A DNA stretch of 64,000 nt from Myrica gale (GCA_963930655.1 OZ005602.1:875501-939500), one strand, 5' to 3'; counted from the first letter of the stretch, positions 41,801 through 54,564 are shown. The notes: generated by a model not told the origin, from the sequence alone. Numbers and translations are program-made.

Positions 41801-42519
41801 CAAAGCATGCTTTATATGGCAATGACCAACACCACAAGTTTACCGAAACTGCATCCAGTAGCTTAATGGAAATTAAGCATTGTAAATAAAGGAACTTTTT
41901 TTCTCCTACCTTGACTACTATTATCACCTACAAATTTTATACTGCAAACTTGTTAAATTCCCAATCCTCAGCAAATGAAAGAAGTCTATTGGGAGCCCAC
42001 CAAGTTCATCTTGATCTCACCCAAATACCCCCAATCAGCCAATAAATCAAAATCAAACGAAACTTATGTTTCTCTCGCCCCGTCTATGAAATAACCTAAC
42101 AATTCATATTTTCTTCCTCACTTTAGTTTCCTACCAATTCAGAGGAAACAAAACAAGTATAATTATTGGCACATACACCAATTAAGATAAAGAGCACACA
42201 AAATTCAGCTCTATTGCACACAACAGGTTAACTAGTTCTCCCATTCACAGTTGAGTTGATATGTATCTTTTCATTACAGGGCTTGTACTATCCGAAAATA
42301 CATAAAACTCATAACCTTTCTGTATTCTTGTCACTTCCCTACCTATTTATCTGGAATCACACAGAGGAAAACAGTAGAAACGGGAGAATTACTCTGAAAA
42401 TGAGGGCTTACGCTTTTTTCGTTGGGTGGCGAAGTGGTGGAATTCCGAGACATGGCAGACGGTAATGAGTTCAAATGAGGCCTCTTCCTCTCCGGCTCAT
42501 CGGAGTCTGCGTTGTCCAT
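32805..42519 (-). CDS. HUB2: E3 ubiquitin ligase BRE1-like 2 (histone H2B monoubiquitination)
   Basis: Nineteen minus-strand exons join in phase to 880 codons: 42519-42412, 40900-40739, 40639-40552, 40432-40202, 40055-39888, 39674-39481, 39397-39314, 39196-39077, 38995-38809, 38724-38564, 37171-37100, 36373-36297, 35659-35465, 34749-34677, 34577-34491, 34355-34218, 34146-33944, 33751-33589, 32936-32805. The start MDNADSDEPERKRPHL is typical of plant BRE1 proteins. Most of the chain is coiled coil, including LQKEKLELQIFLDMYGQE. The C-terminal C3HC4 RING (about residues 828-867) reads CSVCSDRPKE, KCYHLFCNPC and RKCPACGNAFG and ends DVRFVKI. The GNAFGQNDVR-type ending points to HUB2 more than HUB1. 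In plants HUB1 and HUB2 form the nuclear ligase that monoubiquitinates histone H2B on transcribed genes, affecting flowering, dormancy and defence. No break was found. Intron 18 holds a foldback MITE, and intron 13 a MITE and a C-rich tract. Confidence 0.95.
33075..33511. mobile_element. Foldback MITE in HUB2 intron 18
   Basis: The left arm starts gggttaattacactttatac and the right arm, read inward, ggggttaattacactttgca. Similarity continues for over 150 bp per arm, including 'cacgtggtttg' and 'cattatttcgaacg'. The flanks carry an 8-bp repeat atattctt at 33067-33074 and 33512-33519. It lies between the exons encoding the two halves of the RING domain, yet both splice sites are intact. Confidence 0.88.
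34799..34988 (-). mobile_element. MITE, family A copy 4, in HUB2 intron 13
   Basis: Family words are present: 'ctctaaaattttatc' on the left, 'ttcacttttttacc', 'tctcctcacttttcacc' and 'atacccaaaattttaacc' in the body, and 'tcactcaaacacaacc' at the right. It is in the same orientation as copy 1. It lies only about 50 bp upstream of exon 14 in the direction of transcription and leaves the splice acceptor intact. Confidence 0.65.
35131..35220. repeat. C-rich tract in HUB2 intron 13
   Basis: A block of C and T runs includes at least thirteen consecutive C's near 35171-35183 plus several C5-C6 runs. On the transcribed HUB2 RNA this reads as G-rich, with several G-runs spaced as in a G-quadruplex. 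It is otherwise unusual in this AT-rich window. Confidence 0.8.
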
Positions 42520-43985
42520 TTTACGCTTCCCGAACCGAGGACACCATTAAAGTCCGAAACTTCGATCTCTGCGTAAACTAAATGGACGAAAGGACTTAAG
42601 CCAAAACAAAAACAACAATGGACGAAAGGAGGGCTTACTTGAAACGGCATCGTATAAAACGTGTCTAGGCACCATTGGAATTTCACATATTCCCCAAACC
42701 CCAACGTTTTGCATACCTATACATTTTTCACTTCTTTACTATTAAGGGTCTAACACTTTACATCTGAGACTGTTGATTTCGTTATATTTAATTGTTCCAC
42801 AACTATTAATTGTCTATACTTTGCATCACTACCATTAATTTGGACGGAAAGTATTATTTTGGTTCGTCAATTTACTGAATGAAAATAAATTTATGTCCAA
42901 ATTAATGCAGGAGTGCAATGTGTGAATAATTAGTAATTAATAGACAAAATATAATGTAATCGGTAGTCTAAAGTGTAAAATATCATAACTCTAATAATAA
43001 GAAGAAATATTTTTTTAAAAATTTAGTTGTTTTTTTATCAATAAACATAGCAGTAGATATATTAGTAATGTACAAAAGCATTAATATTGTTCTTCAAGGC
43101 AGTTATTTAATAATAATAATAATAATAAAATCTTTGCATGATGTTGAGAGTTTAACAGCTATAATAGTTGACTAAGAACAGACTGAACTCCGTTGTTACT
43201 TTCAAGTTTGGGTTGATTTTGTTGTGCAATGGCTAACTCAAAGAAACTTCGTAGATCGGATGTTTCTTTATGCTTTGATAGACGTACTTAATTTCGATAA
43301 CTTCTATAGCCAGAGACGAAGTTGAGATTTTAGCTTTTGCGGGGGTCAAAATATAACATTCTAATTTTTGAGGGGCTAATGTTAAAAATTTGATAAAAAT
43401 AAGACCTAAATTAAAGAAAATTTCACGCGAAAGATGCATGCACACGCTAAACACTCCCAAATGCTGACATGCAATAGCTCTTGAAGGAGTACTCAAGTCC
43501 AAGATGGACACCTTCTGTCTTCTGATCAGAATTCGATTGAGTTTGCCTCCTATACAACTGAGAAAAGTTCGAATGTATTTATATAAGGCTTAATTAATCA
43601 GTCACTATAGTTTAATTTTTTTTCAATTTGGTCCCTCGCTTTTAATTCTTTTTCTGAGAATCCTTTGCGTTAACTACTTCTCCCACCGTCCCGACATAGA
43701 CCATACACTATTAAGCATAGTTGGGCTGAGCAAAAATAAATATAGAGTGATAATTAGCGTTGACATGTTTTCTATTAGTCACGTATATAGGCACATTTCT
43801 TCAATCAGTTGCAGATTGGACGGAAATACCTATTTATTTTATTTATTAAAACATGTGGAATGACACATGATCATATATTGTCACTTGGTGTGTCATATTA
43901 TAAATTCCTTCAAAAATCTAGATCGTTTTTCAATATCTCATAAAAACCGGCAATAATTTTTAAATTAATTCCCAAAAAGTAAATC
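42520..43985. other. HUB2 promoter side and intergenic gap
   Basis: The right flank of HUB2 contains its presumed 5' UTR and promoter. Beyond about 42.7 kb no gene is seen. An (AAT)n microsatellite of about eight units lies near 43110-43133. Confidence 0.5.
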
Positions 43986-44253
43986 GCAATGATTAGAGCA
44001 TTAATTAAGCTAACCTTGGTAATATACGAAAGGTTCCATTGGCGTAATAATAACTCTTTTCTTTTTCACTTTCTGTGTACACGAACATTTAATAGACTCA
44101 CTCACATGAGCTGGCTCAAGGCCATCAAAGCAAATAGAAGAATCTCCCTCCAGTTTTCCCCTCAAGGTTCAGTTTTGTCTCCCACTTCATCACTTATTCG
44201 TGGGATCCCACTGATAATTCTATAAAAATTTCTGGTTACATTTGGTTTTCTAC

Positions 44254-44884
44254 TTAAACTTCGATATTATTATCTTTTTTTCTGTCAATGGGTGAAAGAA
44301 ATTTTCCCATTTGAATTGCCAAGTTTGCCTCGCTTTTGAGATTCAAGATCATCAGAATCTTCCTCTTGCTCTTCTTCTTTTTCAATGAAACATACTCTAC
44401 CTTCTCGCCATAAGCTTTAACCACAACCAGATAGAAACACACAGCAAAAATGGTGATCGCAATGAAGAGCCAGCTAAATAGAATGTTCACCAATGACTTA
44501 GCACGATGACGAGCTTCGTCCCCAGAACACCTGACGATTTTGTGGCCGTCTTCGTCGTGCAACAAGCAACCCTTAGGAATCAACTCTGGTGTCCAAAGCA
44601 TGAAGCCCGTGGCGATAAACCAGACACCTTGGAGTAATATGCTCGCTGACCTTACAAAGCTAACCAAGAAACTCTCAGGCAGACCAATTCCCGTAAGAGT
44701 AGTGGCTAAAGAGACAACAACGATGATTTGTAGAATCAAGTGGTACTGGCCTTCGGGGGCCAGTGTGGTCAGTTGAGTGAAGGCGAAAAAGGAGAAGCTC
44801 TTGTGCAAACGCTACTGCACCAATCAATTGAGTCAGCCCATGCAAACGCTTGCTGCCGATTCGATCGAGAACTACAGCAAATTT
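44254..44884 (-). pseudogene. Truncated DUF716/TMEM45 copy
   Basis: This is a partial copy of the intact gene at 46586-47524. It begins in mid-protein (FAVVLDRIG, aligning with FAIVLDRIG), so roughly the first 115 residues are missing. One extra C in a run of five near 44757 breaks the frame in the conserved TGPEGQYH region. After that the C-terminal half is open and recognisable: GIGLPESFLVSFVRSASILL, VWFIATGFMLWTPELIPKGC, SLVNILFSW and KAYGEKVEYVSL. The 3' flanks of the two copies are also alike, so the event was a DNA duplication that included downstream sequence. It is probably nonfunctional. Confidence 0.88.
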
Positions 44885-46585
44885 ATGTCATTTTGGAATC
44901 GAATTCCTACTTTAAATTTTTAATTTTTGATTTTAAAGTCTCTCTGTTTAGTGTTTACGAACTCAAGACCCAACTCAAAATGACAAAAAGCACACTTAAG
45001 TAGTTTAACCTACCTCGCTACCCAGTTAGATAGGCCGGCACGAGTTATAGTGAATAAAGTAATGGTAAAACGTTACATTCTTGATGCGCTTTTTAACGAT
45101 TTGGAGACTAACCTTTCGTGGATTATTCAGGGCCTTTTCAGATAAATCCTGGTTGAAAATCTAAGGCGGGGTCACCAAAGACTGGACAGCAAAACTGTGA
45201 CGTGACAAGACTTTGAGAGAGAACTTGAATTTCAGAAGAATTAAGAGAACGTAAGCGACCAACGTGTAATATTCCCCAGTACTTACTTCTTGTCGTCTAG
45301 CTAGTAGCCAAATGGATCAGCAAAAGAACCGTCGCTATTGTTAGTTGAGTACAATATTAAGCAACTTGTTTGTGTTTCTGTATTTCTGTTTTCAAAGATC
45401 CGCTTATCCTTATGTTTGTCAAGCAGTACATACACACTACAAATGATGTTTGAAGTTCTGGTTTAATTATCCTCAAAAGAGACCTTAAAAGATAATCTTT
45501 TGCCTCTGCAATTAAAAGGAATCTTATAAAATATGTGAAATCGTCTCCATCTTAAAAATGTATGAAGAAGGGCTCGAGGAATTTAAATTAATTACTAGAA
45601 AACAAGACACAGTGACTCGTGCAAAATAATTCAACACTGCAGCCTGCAGGTTTAAGAAGCTGAGCCAAATCTTTTCCAGATCTTTACTCAGTTCATCATA
45701 ATTCCCAGCTTGAAAATTTCTTAATATGCGGAGTAGGATAGGCATTACTAGGGACTATCTCAAATATATCTTATCCTGTGGGAGCTTGGCGCTTGCTTGT
45801 CAACTCATGCAAATGGTATTATCATTCATGTCGCAACTTCCACATTCCTGATCACAAGGCTTTTATATATAATATTAATTTTGTAAATTGGTCCTTGGTA
45901 ATCTATATAGAAAGGTCGTTTTCGAGACACGGATTGTTTTATATTGATCTTTTTGGAGTGCAAGGCATGCAAGGTGGCGGAGCTTCAGGAAATTAAACAG
46001 ATAGGGGCAGTTTCTGATGCTTCATGGACGCTACCCTATTAAAGATGTCGCTCAAAAGGAATATACGGCATGTATCCTTAGGACTCTCAAATAACTTAGC
46101 CAGTTAATTCTGTACCCGAGCTGGCAAGGTTTGGCAGAAAAGTTATAGATAAACCCACTTGAGTAGAAGTCAAACATATATATTTGTGTCAAGCCTTATG
46201 GTTTCTGTACAATTTATAATCGATTCTGGATTAGGATTAGCTGATAAAACAAATCTATACGTGGGGGTTTCAAGATACAATAAAAATAACTCCTTTCTTT
46301 TCACTTTCTCTGTACACGCAAACGGAAAAGGGACTCACCTCTAAGCTAAAGCCATCGAAACAAGCCAAATAATTTCACACCAATTTCCCATAGACCCCAC
46401 ATGCACTTTCCCCTCCAAGGAGATTGTTTTAAGAAAAAAAAAAACTGATCAGCCAGCAACATTATGTCATTATCGCTGGCTTAATAAATTAAAAATAGTG
46501 CGATCCCAGTACGAACCTAACACATTTGTTATTTGTAGACACTGCTAATGACATCCATCTTTTTCTTTCCCTTCCCTTCCATCTT
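44885..46585. other. Spacer between the two DUF716 copies
   Basis: No gene is seen. About 46250-46420 resembles 44030-44170, including 'ttttcactttctctgtacac' and 'gccatcgaaac', and represents the duplicated 3' flank. The rest is AT-rich. Confidence 0.5.
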
Positions 46586-47524
46586 CTACCTTTCCATGTC
46601 AATAGGTGAAAAGGCTTTTCCCATTTGAATATAGCTCGTTGAGGTGCCAAGTTTGCTTCTCCTTTGAGATTCAAGATCATCGGAATCTTCTTCTTGCTCT
46701 TCCTCCTTTGTCAATGAAACATACTCCATCTTTTCGCCGTAAGCTTTAACCAGAAACAAATAGAGACCCACTGCGAAAATGGTGATCCCAATCAAGTACC
46801 AGCTAAACTCGATGTTTACCAATGATATAGCGCGATGAAGAGATGCGTCCCCGGAGCACCTGACCACTTTGTGACCCTCTTCAAGGTGCATGAAGCAGCC
46901 TTTGGGAATTAATCCCGGTGTCCAAAGCATGAAGCCCATGAACATAAACCAAACACCTTGGAATAATATGCTCACTGACCTCACAAAGCTGACCAAGAAA
47001 CTATTAGGCAGACCAATTCCCATTAGAGAGGTGACTAAAGAAACGAGAACAAGAATTTGTAGAAGCAAGTGGTACTGGCCTTCAGGGCCCATGTGATCCG
47101 CCGAGTGGAGATGAAAAAGAAGAAGCTGTTGTCCGAAAGCTATGGCAGCAAGCAATTGGGTCAGCCCCTGTTGAGCTTTGGTGCCAATTCGATCAAGAAC
47201 TATAGCAAAGACGGCGTAGACTAGGAAAGTCATCGATATGGAGGAGTGCTCGAAGTTGTGGAGATGGTTGGAAGGGATGGTTCCATCAGGGTCAAATGGC
47301 TGGTGTCGATCTGGGCCGATGACGAGCTCCATGGCTATGGAGGCACAGGCGCCTCCAATGATCAAGAACAGCTCCAAGTACTTGAATCTTGGACTGGGAA
47401 ACCAAGGGGGAGAGTTAAAAGAATTTGGGTACTGAACGTGGATCTTGATGTTATTAAAGAGGTGCCATAAGCCAATGAGAAAGAAGCCAAACCCCGGTGC
47501 AACATGTCCCACCAAAGTACCCAT
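46586..47524 (-). CDS. DUF716 (TMEM45 family) multipass membrane protein
   Basis: A single uninterrupted exon encodes 312 residues, close to the usual length of the family. The start MGTLVGHVAPGFGFFLIGLWH is the family's first membrane segment. Hydrophobic segments follow at about residues 48-68, 95-112, 120-140, 152-175, 180-205 and 238-262, giving about seven spans. The conserved histidine-rich motif LLFHLHSADHMGPEGQYH is present at about 133-150. The tail after KAYGEKMEYVSL is acidic (EEEQEEDSDD) and hydrophilic, probably cytosolic. The biochemical role of DUF716 proteins is not established. Some plant members have been linked to virus or stress response, but nothing in this sequence shows that. 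The absence of introns is normal for many plant members. A truncated copy lies 1.7 kb downstream. Confidence 0.9.
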   Translation of the reverse strand: MGTLVGHVAPGFGFFLIGLWHLFNNIKIHVQYPNSFNSPPWFPSPRFKYLELFLIIGGACASIAMELVIGPDRHQPFDPDGTIPSNHLHNFEHSSISMTFLVYAVFAIVLDRIGTKAQQGLTQLLAAIAFGQQLLLFHLHSADHMGPEGQYHLLLQILVLVSLVTSLMGIGLPNSFLVSFVRSVSILFQGVWFMFMGFMLWTPGLIPKGCFMHLEEGHKVVRCSGDASLHRAISLVNIEFSWYLIGITIFAVGLYLFLVKAYGEKMEYVSLTKEEEQEEDSDDLESQRRSKLGTSTSYIQMGKAFSPIDMER

Positions 47525-48778
47525 GTGTCTGTGACAAGTTCTCTTTCTTGCTTGGCAGAGTCTAGAAGGCGTTAGGGTTGGTTTCTGTTGCTATTGATGA
47601 GAGATAGGCCGGGCAACAAAGCACAAAAAAGATAGAGAGAGATTGTGCGTTGTTGAAGAAGGATTTGAGGGGGGGGGGGGCTTAAGAGGGGAGAGACGTT
47701 GGGGCTGAAATTGTATGTGGGCTACTCTAGAGGCTTCTAAAGATGGTTTTTTATTAGTTTGAATTTGCTTCTGACTTGTGGCACAAGATTAATTGCAAAC
47801 TGATCAGGAACTCCTGGAGTCCTGAGGAATGAGATGAACCGGCAGCCTTTTTTCTAGAACCAAAAAAAAGACAAATTCAATACTCACTGACCTAAATGTG
47901 TCAAATAATAAAATTATTTACCTTTTCTTTCTTGTTGATCAAGGATACGTTACTACAAAATTAGAGTCTTTCCACCTTTAGCCTTTGTCATTAAGTTAAT
48001 TAATCCTACATAAATACGCCAGATTAATAAAAAAATTCCTCGAACCAATCTCGAATATTGTTTCTCCTTTTCTTTTTTCTTTTTTCTTTTTGTGATTTTT
48101 TTTCTCCTTAATATATTAAATTTGATTCCACTTTCATAGCAGAATTGGAAGGCATCATGAACACATTGACAATGATCCGAAACATTAAAGATAGTAACTC
48201 AAAATCTTGGGAACATTCTAACAAAGCAATTGAATTTAGAAGGGAAATACGTACAGCCCTTAAGAAATTGTCCCTTGCTCTTATCTTTAATGTATGTTTT
48301 AGGCGGCCGGTCAGCAATTGGAAAGGGACCCAACTATGCCTTTCATGCAAAGTTCTACGATCAAGATACAAAGTATTTCAAGCAATTCCTCTTTAATTTA
48401 TTTCCCCTTTTTTATCTCTTTTTTCTTTTTCCTTTTTTTCCTCCAAATATTGAGCTATCCGAGGATAACTCTACCTCGTCCAAAGAGTTGAAAATTTTGT
48501 AAGGTGGAGATCATGTGATTCTAATCTGAATTTTCTTGGATCAATATTAAATATGCATGCCATGCTAGAACCTTCTTAGTTCAGTGTTAATTAAATTTCT
48601 TACCTGATATTTGGGGTCATGTACATGAGTCCATCTTAGAAGCACTGCCAAAACCGATGAGTATTTCTAGAGTTCATTTTTTTTAACATTGACCAAAAAG
48701 AAAACCCTAGTAACATCAATATTAATTGAACCTTTTAGGGAATTAATTCTCTATTGCATGCAAGTCGTACCGTCCACA
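47525..48778. other. 5' flank of the DUF716 gene and intergenic DNA
   Basis: The first 150 bp is the presumed promoter and 5' UTR of the minus-strand DUF716 gene and contains a run of about twelve G's near 47669-47680. No other gene is seen. Confidence 0.45.
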
Positions 48779-49005
48779 CACTACAACAAATTTGCTCTTT
48801 AGCGGCGAACTTATCAGTGACAAAAAAAATTTTGTCGCTAAAAATACATCTTCAGCAACGAAATTAAGAGTTCGTCGCTAAATTTATGAATCTCGTTCGC
48901 ACAAGCAAAATCTAGTTCGAATACATCGTCAAATACAAGTTCGAACATATATTAGCGACGAAAACTTCTAAATCGTCACCAAATAAATCTTTAGCGACAT
49001 ACATA
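48779..49005. mobile_element. CACTA transposon end
   Basis: The block opens CACTACAACAAATTTGCTC, the standard start of plant CACTA (En/Spm) elements. It is followed by subterminal repeats of 'ttagcgacgaaaa' type in both orientations (tttagcggcgaac, ttgtcgctaaaaa, ttcgtcgctaaat, attagcgacgaaaac, tttagcgacata). No inverted matching end or transposase was found downstream, so it is a truncated or solo end. Confidence 0.75.
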
Positions 49006-52000
49006 TTTCTCTCTTATAATTGTTGAGCCCACCAAATAACTTCTTCCCCTTGCATTACCTTCTCTAAGCACTAAAAATTAGGGTTAATTGACGTGTAATT
49101 AAGGATCGGATCTCTTGATTCACTAGCTGGTTAGCACCGGTCCTTACTTCACATATTTTCCTTTTATTTGGGAAAATAGGAAGAAAATATAATTACTTTA
49201 TTCATGGGTATTAAATTTAGTCTTTCTAAAGTGATGAGGATTGACTAGTTTGCACTTTGCTTTTGTTTACCCGCAAAGTAATGAATATTCTCCTAATGTA
49301 CTATCCTAAATGTGACGGCGACGGCGTTAATTAGGACCTATATGAAATATTGGATGGAGGTTTTGAAGGAAGCGCCAAAGGTGCATGGCCCACCCACCTT
49401 GCACGGCATTTCCATCCACGTACGTATGTGACAACATTAATTAATTACGTTAATTAATGAAGCTTTCTAGTACACTTCTTCACGGGTAAATGAGAAGGAT
49501 TTTGCACAAAGATTTAGAAAAATAATAGAACCGTTTAAAGAAAAAAAAAAGTACATATATTTAAGAAAAAAATATCATATACCTTCCTGTGATCATTTTC
49601 AGCGTTGAAATTACCAATTTCGTCATATTAACCTTTAAAATTATTGATCTTCATCCGTCTATTATAGAATTTAACTATCAATATTATTATGTCACGTAAC
49701 CCATTTTCTCTATATTTCAACTGTGTGATCTTACTAGAGGACGGTCATTGATGCATTTCTCTAATTTGGAAGTTCAATGTAATGAAATTCATAATTCAGA
49801 CCAGTAAATGACATTTAATTGATAGTTCATGAGCTAAAAGCGAAGATTTTCATGTATTAAAAAAAGAGATAGAAGAGAGAACGCGAGAGTTACATAAAAT
49901 AATTAGAAAAATAAAACTAATTTTTATTTAAAAATTCAAGGGAAATAATGCATTGAACTTCTCGATACTCGTTCTCAAAATTAGAGATACTTTTCAAGAT
50001 TTTCATTCAATATAAAATGTAATGCTTTAGGTTTAACGCTCTCTTCATATACAACTTTTAGATTTTTCAATTGAAGTTATATGGATCATGACTAAAAGTG
50101 ATTAGGTATTTGAAGCAAATCTATCGGTGGTCACTTCTTCTTAACTCTTATGAGCCCCATGCGTAATGGGGCCAATCATTTTTAAAAGAGTACAATATTA
50201 AAAGGGAAATTAATTAAATAGCTAATTGATTTGGATACTTAATTTTGTAACCTTATTCGTTGATGGGGATGGTTTACTAATTAGGGTGCTAGATAATATC
50301 ATGTGTGTTGGTTAAGATCATGCATTTGATCAAATGAAATTGATTGGATTAATGTATGTTCCAAAATTAATCAATTTAAAAGAGCAAATTATCAATTTGA
50401 CAAGCTTCTTAACCGCTTCATTTTTTGGGTTATTTTTTAATTAATAGGATTCATATCTCCTTTAATACTTCAATATTTCAATCCTTGCCCCAAATCTTGA
50501 ATTGGCCGGAGGTGAGTTTTTATATGCGCACGCGTGTGTACGTGTGACTAGTATGCATGGTACTACTTAACGTTTCGTAATTCAATCAACCCATATGTAC
50601 TGCATGGTAGGATCACCAATTGAAAAGGTTGTGGCTTTCAAAAACCTTGATTTATTTATCTCCATTTTTTTGGATATAATATTTGAAGGTCGTTAATTAG
50701 TTCTAATAGTTTAGTCTTAATTATTATGGGTCGAAACCCTATGTGAAATGAAGTCATATATGAACGTTCATATCAAGAGCCACATGCATCTACGAAAACC
50801 CATTTAACATTTGAACAGTAGGGACGAAGTGTAGCATGCATGCATAATCTCTTAGGTCACAATTAGTTGGCCATCAAGGTTGACTAATCGAAAGGGCCAC
50901 ATTAGTTCACATATCGGAAGATTTATGCCTTGTTAATTAATAAGCTAAGAAGCCTCATGATGATCATCGATCACGAACCTAATGTAAGCATTTGAGTCAG
51001 CCGTTACGTCTGCCAATTTTGACAGAACATGCATGTTACATTTAATTTCTAAATTGAAGGGCATAGTCTCAATGCTTTGGGGCTTTTCATTCCTCCTTGA
51101 TTCTTTATAAGCGTCACTGTATATGCAATGCACGACATCAATTAATCGATCAAAAAGAGAATTAATTAGTATTTTATTTAATTAAATAACTCTAAAAGAG
51201 TCTTTCCAAGATTCCCCTAGCTAGGTTGTTTCGGCCATTCGTTGGTTTTGAGGCTGAGAATATATACAACCTGGCCTATGAGACCGGATCAATGCATGCA
51301 TGATTAACCTGGCCTATGAGACCGGATAAAAGCTTTTGAAAAGTCAAAACCGCGCGCGCATAGTTTTGGTTAATTTCTTTGGAATTAGGTCTAAGTCCAA
51401 GGGGGTTGTAATTCACCTAAGCTAACACGTCACTTATGCTTGGGCCACAAGCTATGAACTCTGGGGAGAGTCATGATGAAGGAAGAAGAACACAAAAGCA
51501 ACAGGTTAACTTGGTTATCACTTTCAGCTCATTCACTATCTAATTTCTTTTTGTCAATTATAATTGTAAGTAAGGATTTATATTTAGATTAATTGGCAGG
51601 TGAGCAGTCCTTATAATTCCAACCTTTGAGAAGACATAATATGTTAAATATATGTAACTTATTGATCTTCAAGGAGAAAGGTTATATATTAATTAAACAA
51701 ATAGTTTGTATTGGGGTGAGAAATAAGTCAAGCCGTTCTCAACGTGGTTATATATAACACAACATTGAGAAGATTTTCAGGCTTGCTTTGAACTTATAGC
51801 TAGCAATTAACTAATAAGTTAAGCCACGGTTTATGGTTTGACTGGCTCGATTTATATATATATTATATTAAGTGTCCAAACATTATTTATAAAGTTTTAT
51901 TAACATTAAATTGCCAGCCGAGCTAGCTTTAATTAAATTTAGCTAAGCATGTTGAAAATCGATTTCTTATGTAGAAGCTCGATCCCATACGAGTTTCAAT

Positions 52001-52677
52001 CTTATCTTATAATTATTTAGCTACTTAGAAATACAGAAAGAGATTAAAAGTACATGTCCCCAAGTACCGGTACTACTGCAAAGGGATTATGATGATTACG
52101 ACATATCACTAATAAGAACCAATGGGCTTTTATAACCGATGTGGGTTTTACACTATATATATAATTAGTATTGCGTTCATTGTTTTGAGTTATATAAAAA
52201 AATTAAAATGTAACAAAAGGAATAATAATTAATATCATCACAATTGCACATATCAAAACAGATATTAATAAGAATTTTAACCATAACAGTTAATTTATCT
52301 TTAGCACATGATATGAATTCTATAATATATTTTTCATACAACATTTAATATTATCTGTATTAATTATCTCATAATATATAGTATTCCCATCGTAAGATCC
52401 ATATTTTATTGTAGGATTCACATAACATTGCGTCTATTTTTAAAAATTGGACAGCCAATTTAGAGAGTAAATTGGAGCTAGCGAATATTAGTCGTATTCT
52501 CAACCTATATAGTGGGAGAAAAATTTCTCGCCTGAAACTTTTATCATAGGGTTAGATTGAAATTCTCTCTAAACTTGTAGTTGAATTGGATAGATTAATT
52601 ACAAGAAATTGAAAAGAGTGGAGAAAAGAATTGTGGCTATAAAGACAACACGTTACTCGTGAGTTTCACGAGGTCTT
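49006..52677. other. Gene-poor AT-rich stretch
   Basis: Over 3.6 kb no convincing coding sequence was found in either strand. Short frames near 50.9-51.1 kb lack any protein-like pattern. A direct repeat of 'acctggcctatgagaccgga' occurs at about 51270 and 51308, 38 bp apart. Confidence 0.5.
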
Positions 52678-52680
52678 CTA

Positions 52681-52889
52681 GGGGGCGTTTGTTTCTCAAA
52701 CTTTTCACCCTTCAATATTTCCAAACAATCATAAAATAATTTATCTCTCCTCATTAAATTATAAAATAATATTATACTATTCAATTAAATCTTTTCTCTC
52801 CTCACTTTTTTATAAAATACTATATTTTTTCACAAATCTCAATACCCAAAATTTCCAAAACCCTATTATTTTCACAAACAAACACCACC
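52681..52889 (-). mobile_element. MITE, family A copy 5
   Basis: The 209-bp element has left end gggggcgtttgtttctcaaa and right end, read inward, ggtggtgtttgtttgtgaaa. A perfect 3-bp target duplication cta lies at 52678-52680 and 52890-52892. The internal words 'tctcctca', 'ctcacttttttata' and 'atacccaaaatt' match the other copies. This copy defines the family ends best. Confidence 0.85.
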
Positions 52890-52892
52890 CTA

Positions 52893-54560
52893 GAAACCCG
52901 GAACCTATTTCGTATCTTTTGCTCTACATGTATTCTCGTTTGTCTTTTAGATGCAATTATTATCCTTCCCAACTGTTCTATACTATTCCGTGCTTAAATG
53001 TTCTGCATTACTTTTTGGTGATTTTGAATATTGTTACGTATCCGATCAATGTTTGCGGCAAAGTCCTTCCATATTCGGGCGCTCTCAGTTGATGCCTTTA
53101 GGTTAGGGTCCAGTTCTCTCTCTCTGAGAACGCCTACATAGGCCACAGTTGTCAATAGTTTTAGGCAGACATAAATGTAAAATAACTCGAAGAACAGGCA
53201 AGTACTACTAGCTAAGAATATTAGGCCTTGCCCATCTATATATATAAGTATAGGCAGCAAAAATTTTCTGCCAAAAGTTTCTCCTCGGAAAAGCTAGCAG
53301 GCCTGATAAGAATTTTGGTCGTTGCTTTGGGGGTACATGTATATATGGGCTTCTATATATCTATATATGTATACTCTAGCTTGTATTTGTATGAGACAAA
53401 CCCTAAAATTGTAGTTGGTCAAAGGCTTAACACTTAGCAGCTTTGAAGAGAACTATGAAAACTGCGAAGAATCTCAATCGTAGGTGATGGATGATCCACA
53501 ATTTTATTTTTTTGGGGTGTGAGAGAAATCCTAAGACCGGAGCCTTTTATCATGAATTCTGTTCGTTGCAGGCTCTATGTGTATTGAGCTTAGACAGACC
53601 TGATCTAATTTTAAATACACTGAAAAACTTAATGCAAATGATAAATTTCAAACACGTGCAGCGACCAGTCATCACATAATAATTAATGTTTATTTCTATG
53701 ATGATTTGAACCAAGCTCTTGCCATTTTGGCAGGATGCACCCCCTCGAAGGACAATGACCAACAATTAATTCGCTCATATTTAGTTCAAAGCACTAATTT
53801 CAAGAGGAGAGACACTTGGGGCTTAATTAAGTGAGTTTAATTTTTTTCTTTATATTTAGTGAGACTAATATTTTTGAAATATTTAGATAAATTAATGGTT
53901 TACATGATATCACAAGTAAATTAGCAACAGAAGGTACTGAAATAAATATATGATATATAATTATACATTAGGAATTGTTGGGAAAGTGAGATGAGATTGT
54001 GATTTGATAGGGATGGCTCATGGAAAAGGTATAATATGGTGAACCATCTATCATTGTCCTCAAAGAAATTGGTGGGGTTGTCGTGGGTTTGATGTGTGGA
54101 GGACCATACATATATACTTGGACCGAAATGTCAGTACCGTTGCTAACGAGTTTTTTTAGCTGTGATTCTTATTGAAAGCATTTGTCAACAGCTAAGCCGT
54201 CCTTTTTGTCTATCTGCGAATTGAGACGACATGCAAATTGGAACTTAAGCTTTTGCTTCATGACATGTCTGGTCCAAATCAAGTAAACAATCCACATCTA
54301 ACAGTTGGCTAAAAGAGTCATCAATTGAGTACAAAGACTTTGAGAGCAAGATTAGCTAACGGAGGATTAAGAAGGATTTTTGCAGGACCGTTGAGTCGTG
54401 ATTCTTCTGATCAAAATTATTGGTGTTAGGAGAGCATAACTCAAGTATTTTATAATATTTGACATCGCACTCGATAATCATGTTTTAGGAGTACGGCTTG
54501 CAGATAACAACATTGTAGAACTCCAATAATTTCCTAATAGATTTCCTAGTTAACCTATAT
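52893..54560. other. Intergenic, no gene seen
   Basis: AT-rich. A minus-strand frame at 53000-53260 reads partly protein-like (KASTESARIWKDFAANIDRI) but has no recognised family or clear gene structure, so it is not called as a gene. Confidence 0.4.
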
Positions 54561-54564
54561 ATTA

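Noticed and set aside
52994..53260. Minus-strand frame ending ARIWKDFAANIDRIRN
   Set aside because: It is partly protein-like but has no known family, start context or neighbouring exon, so it was not called.
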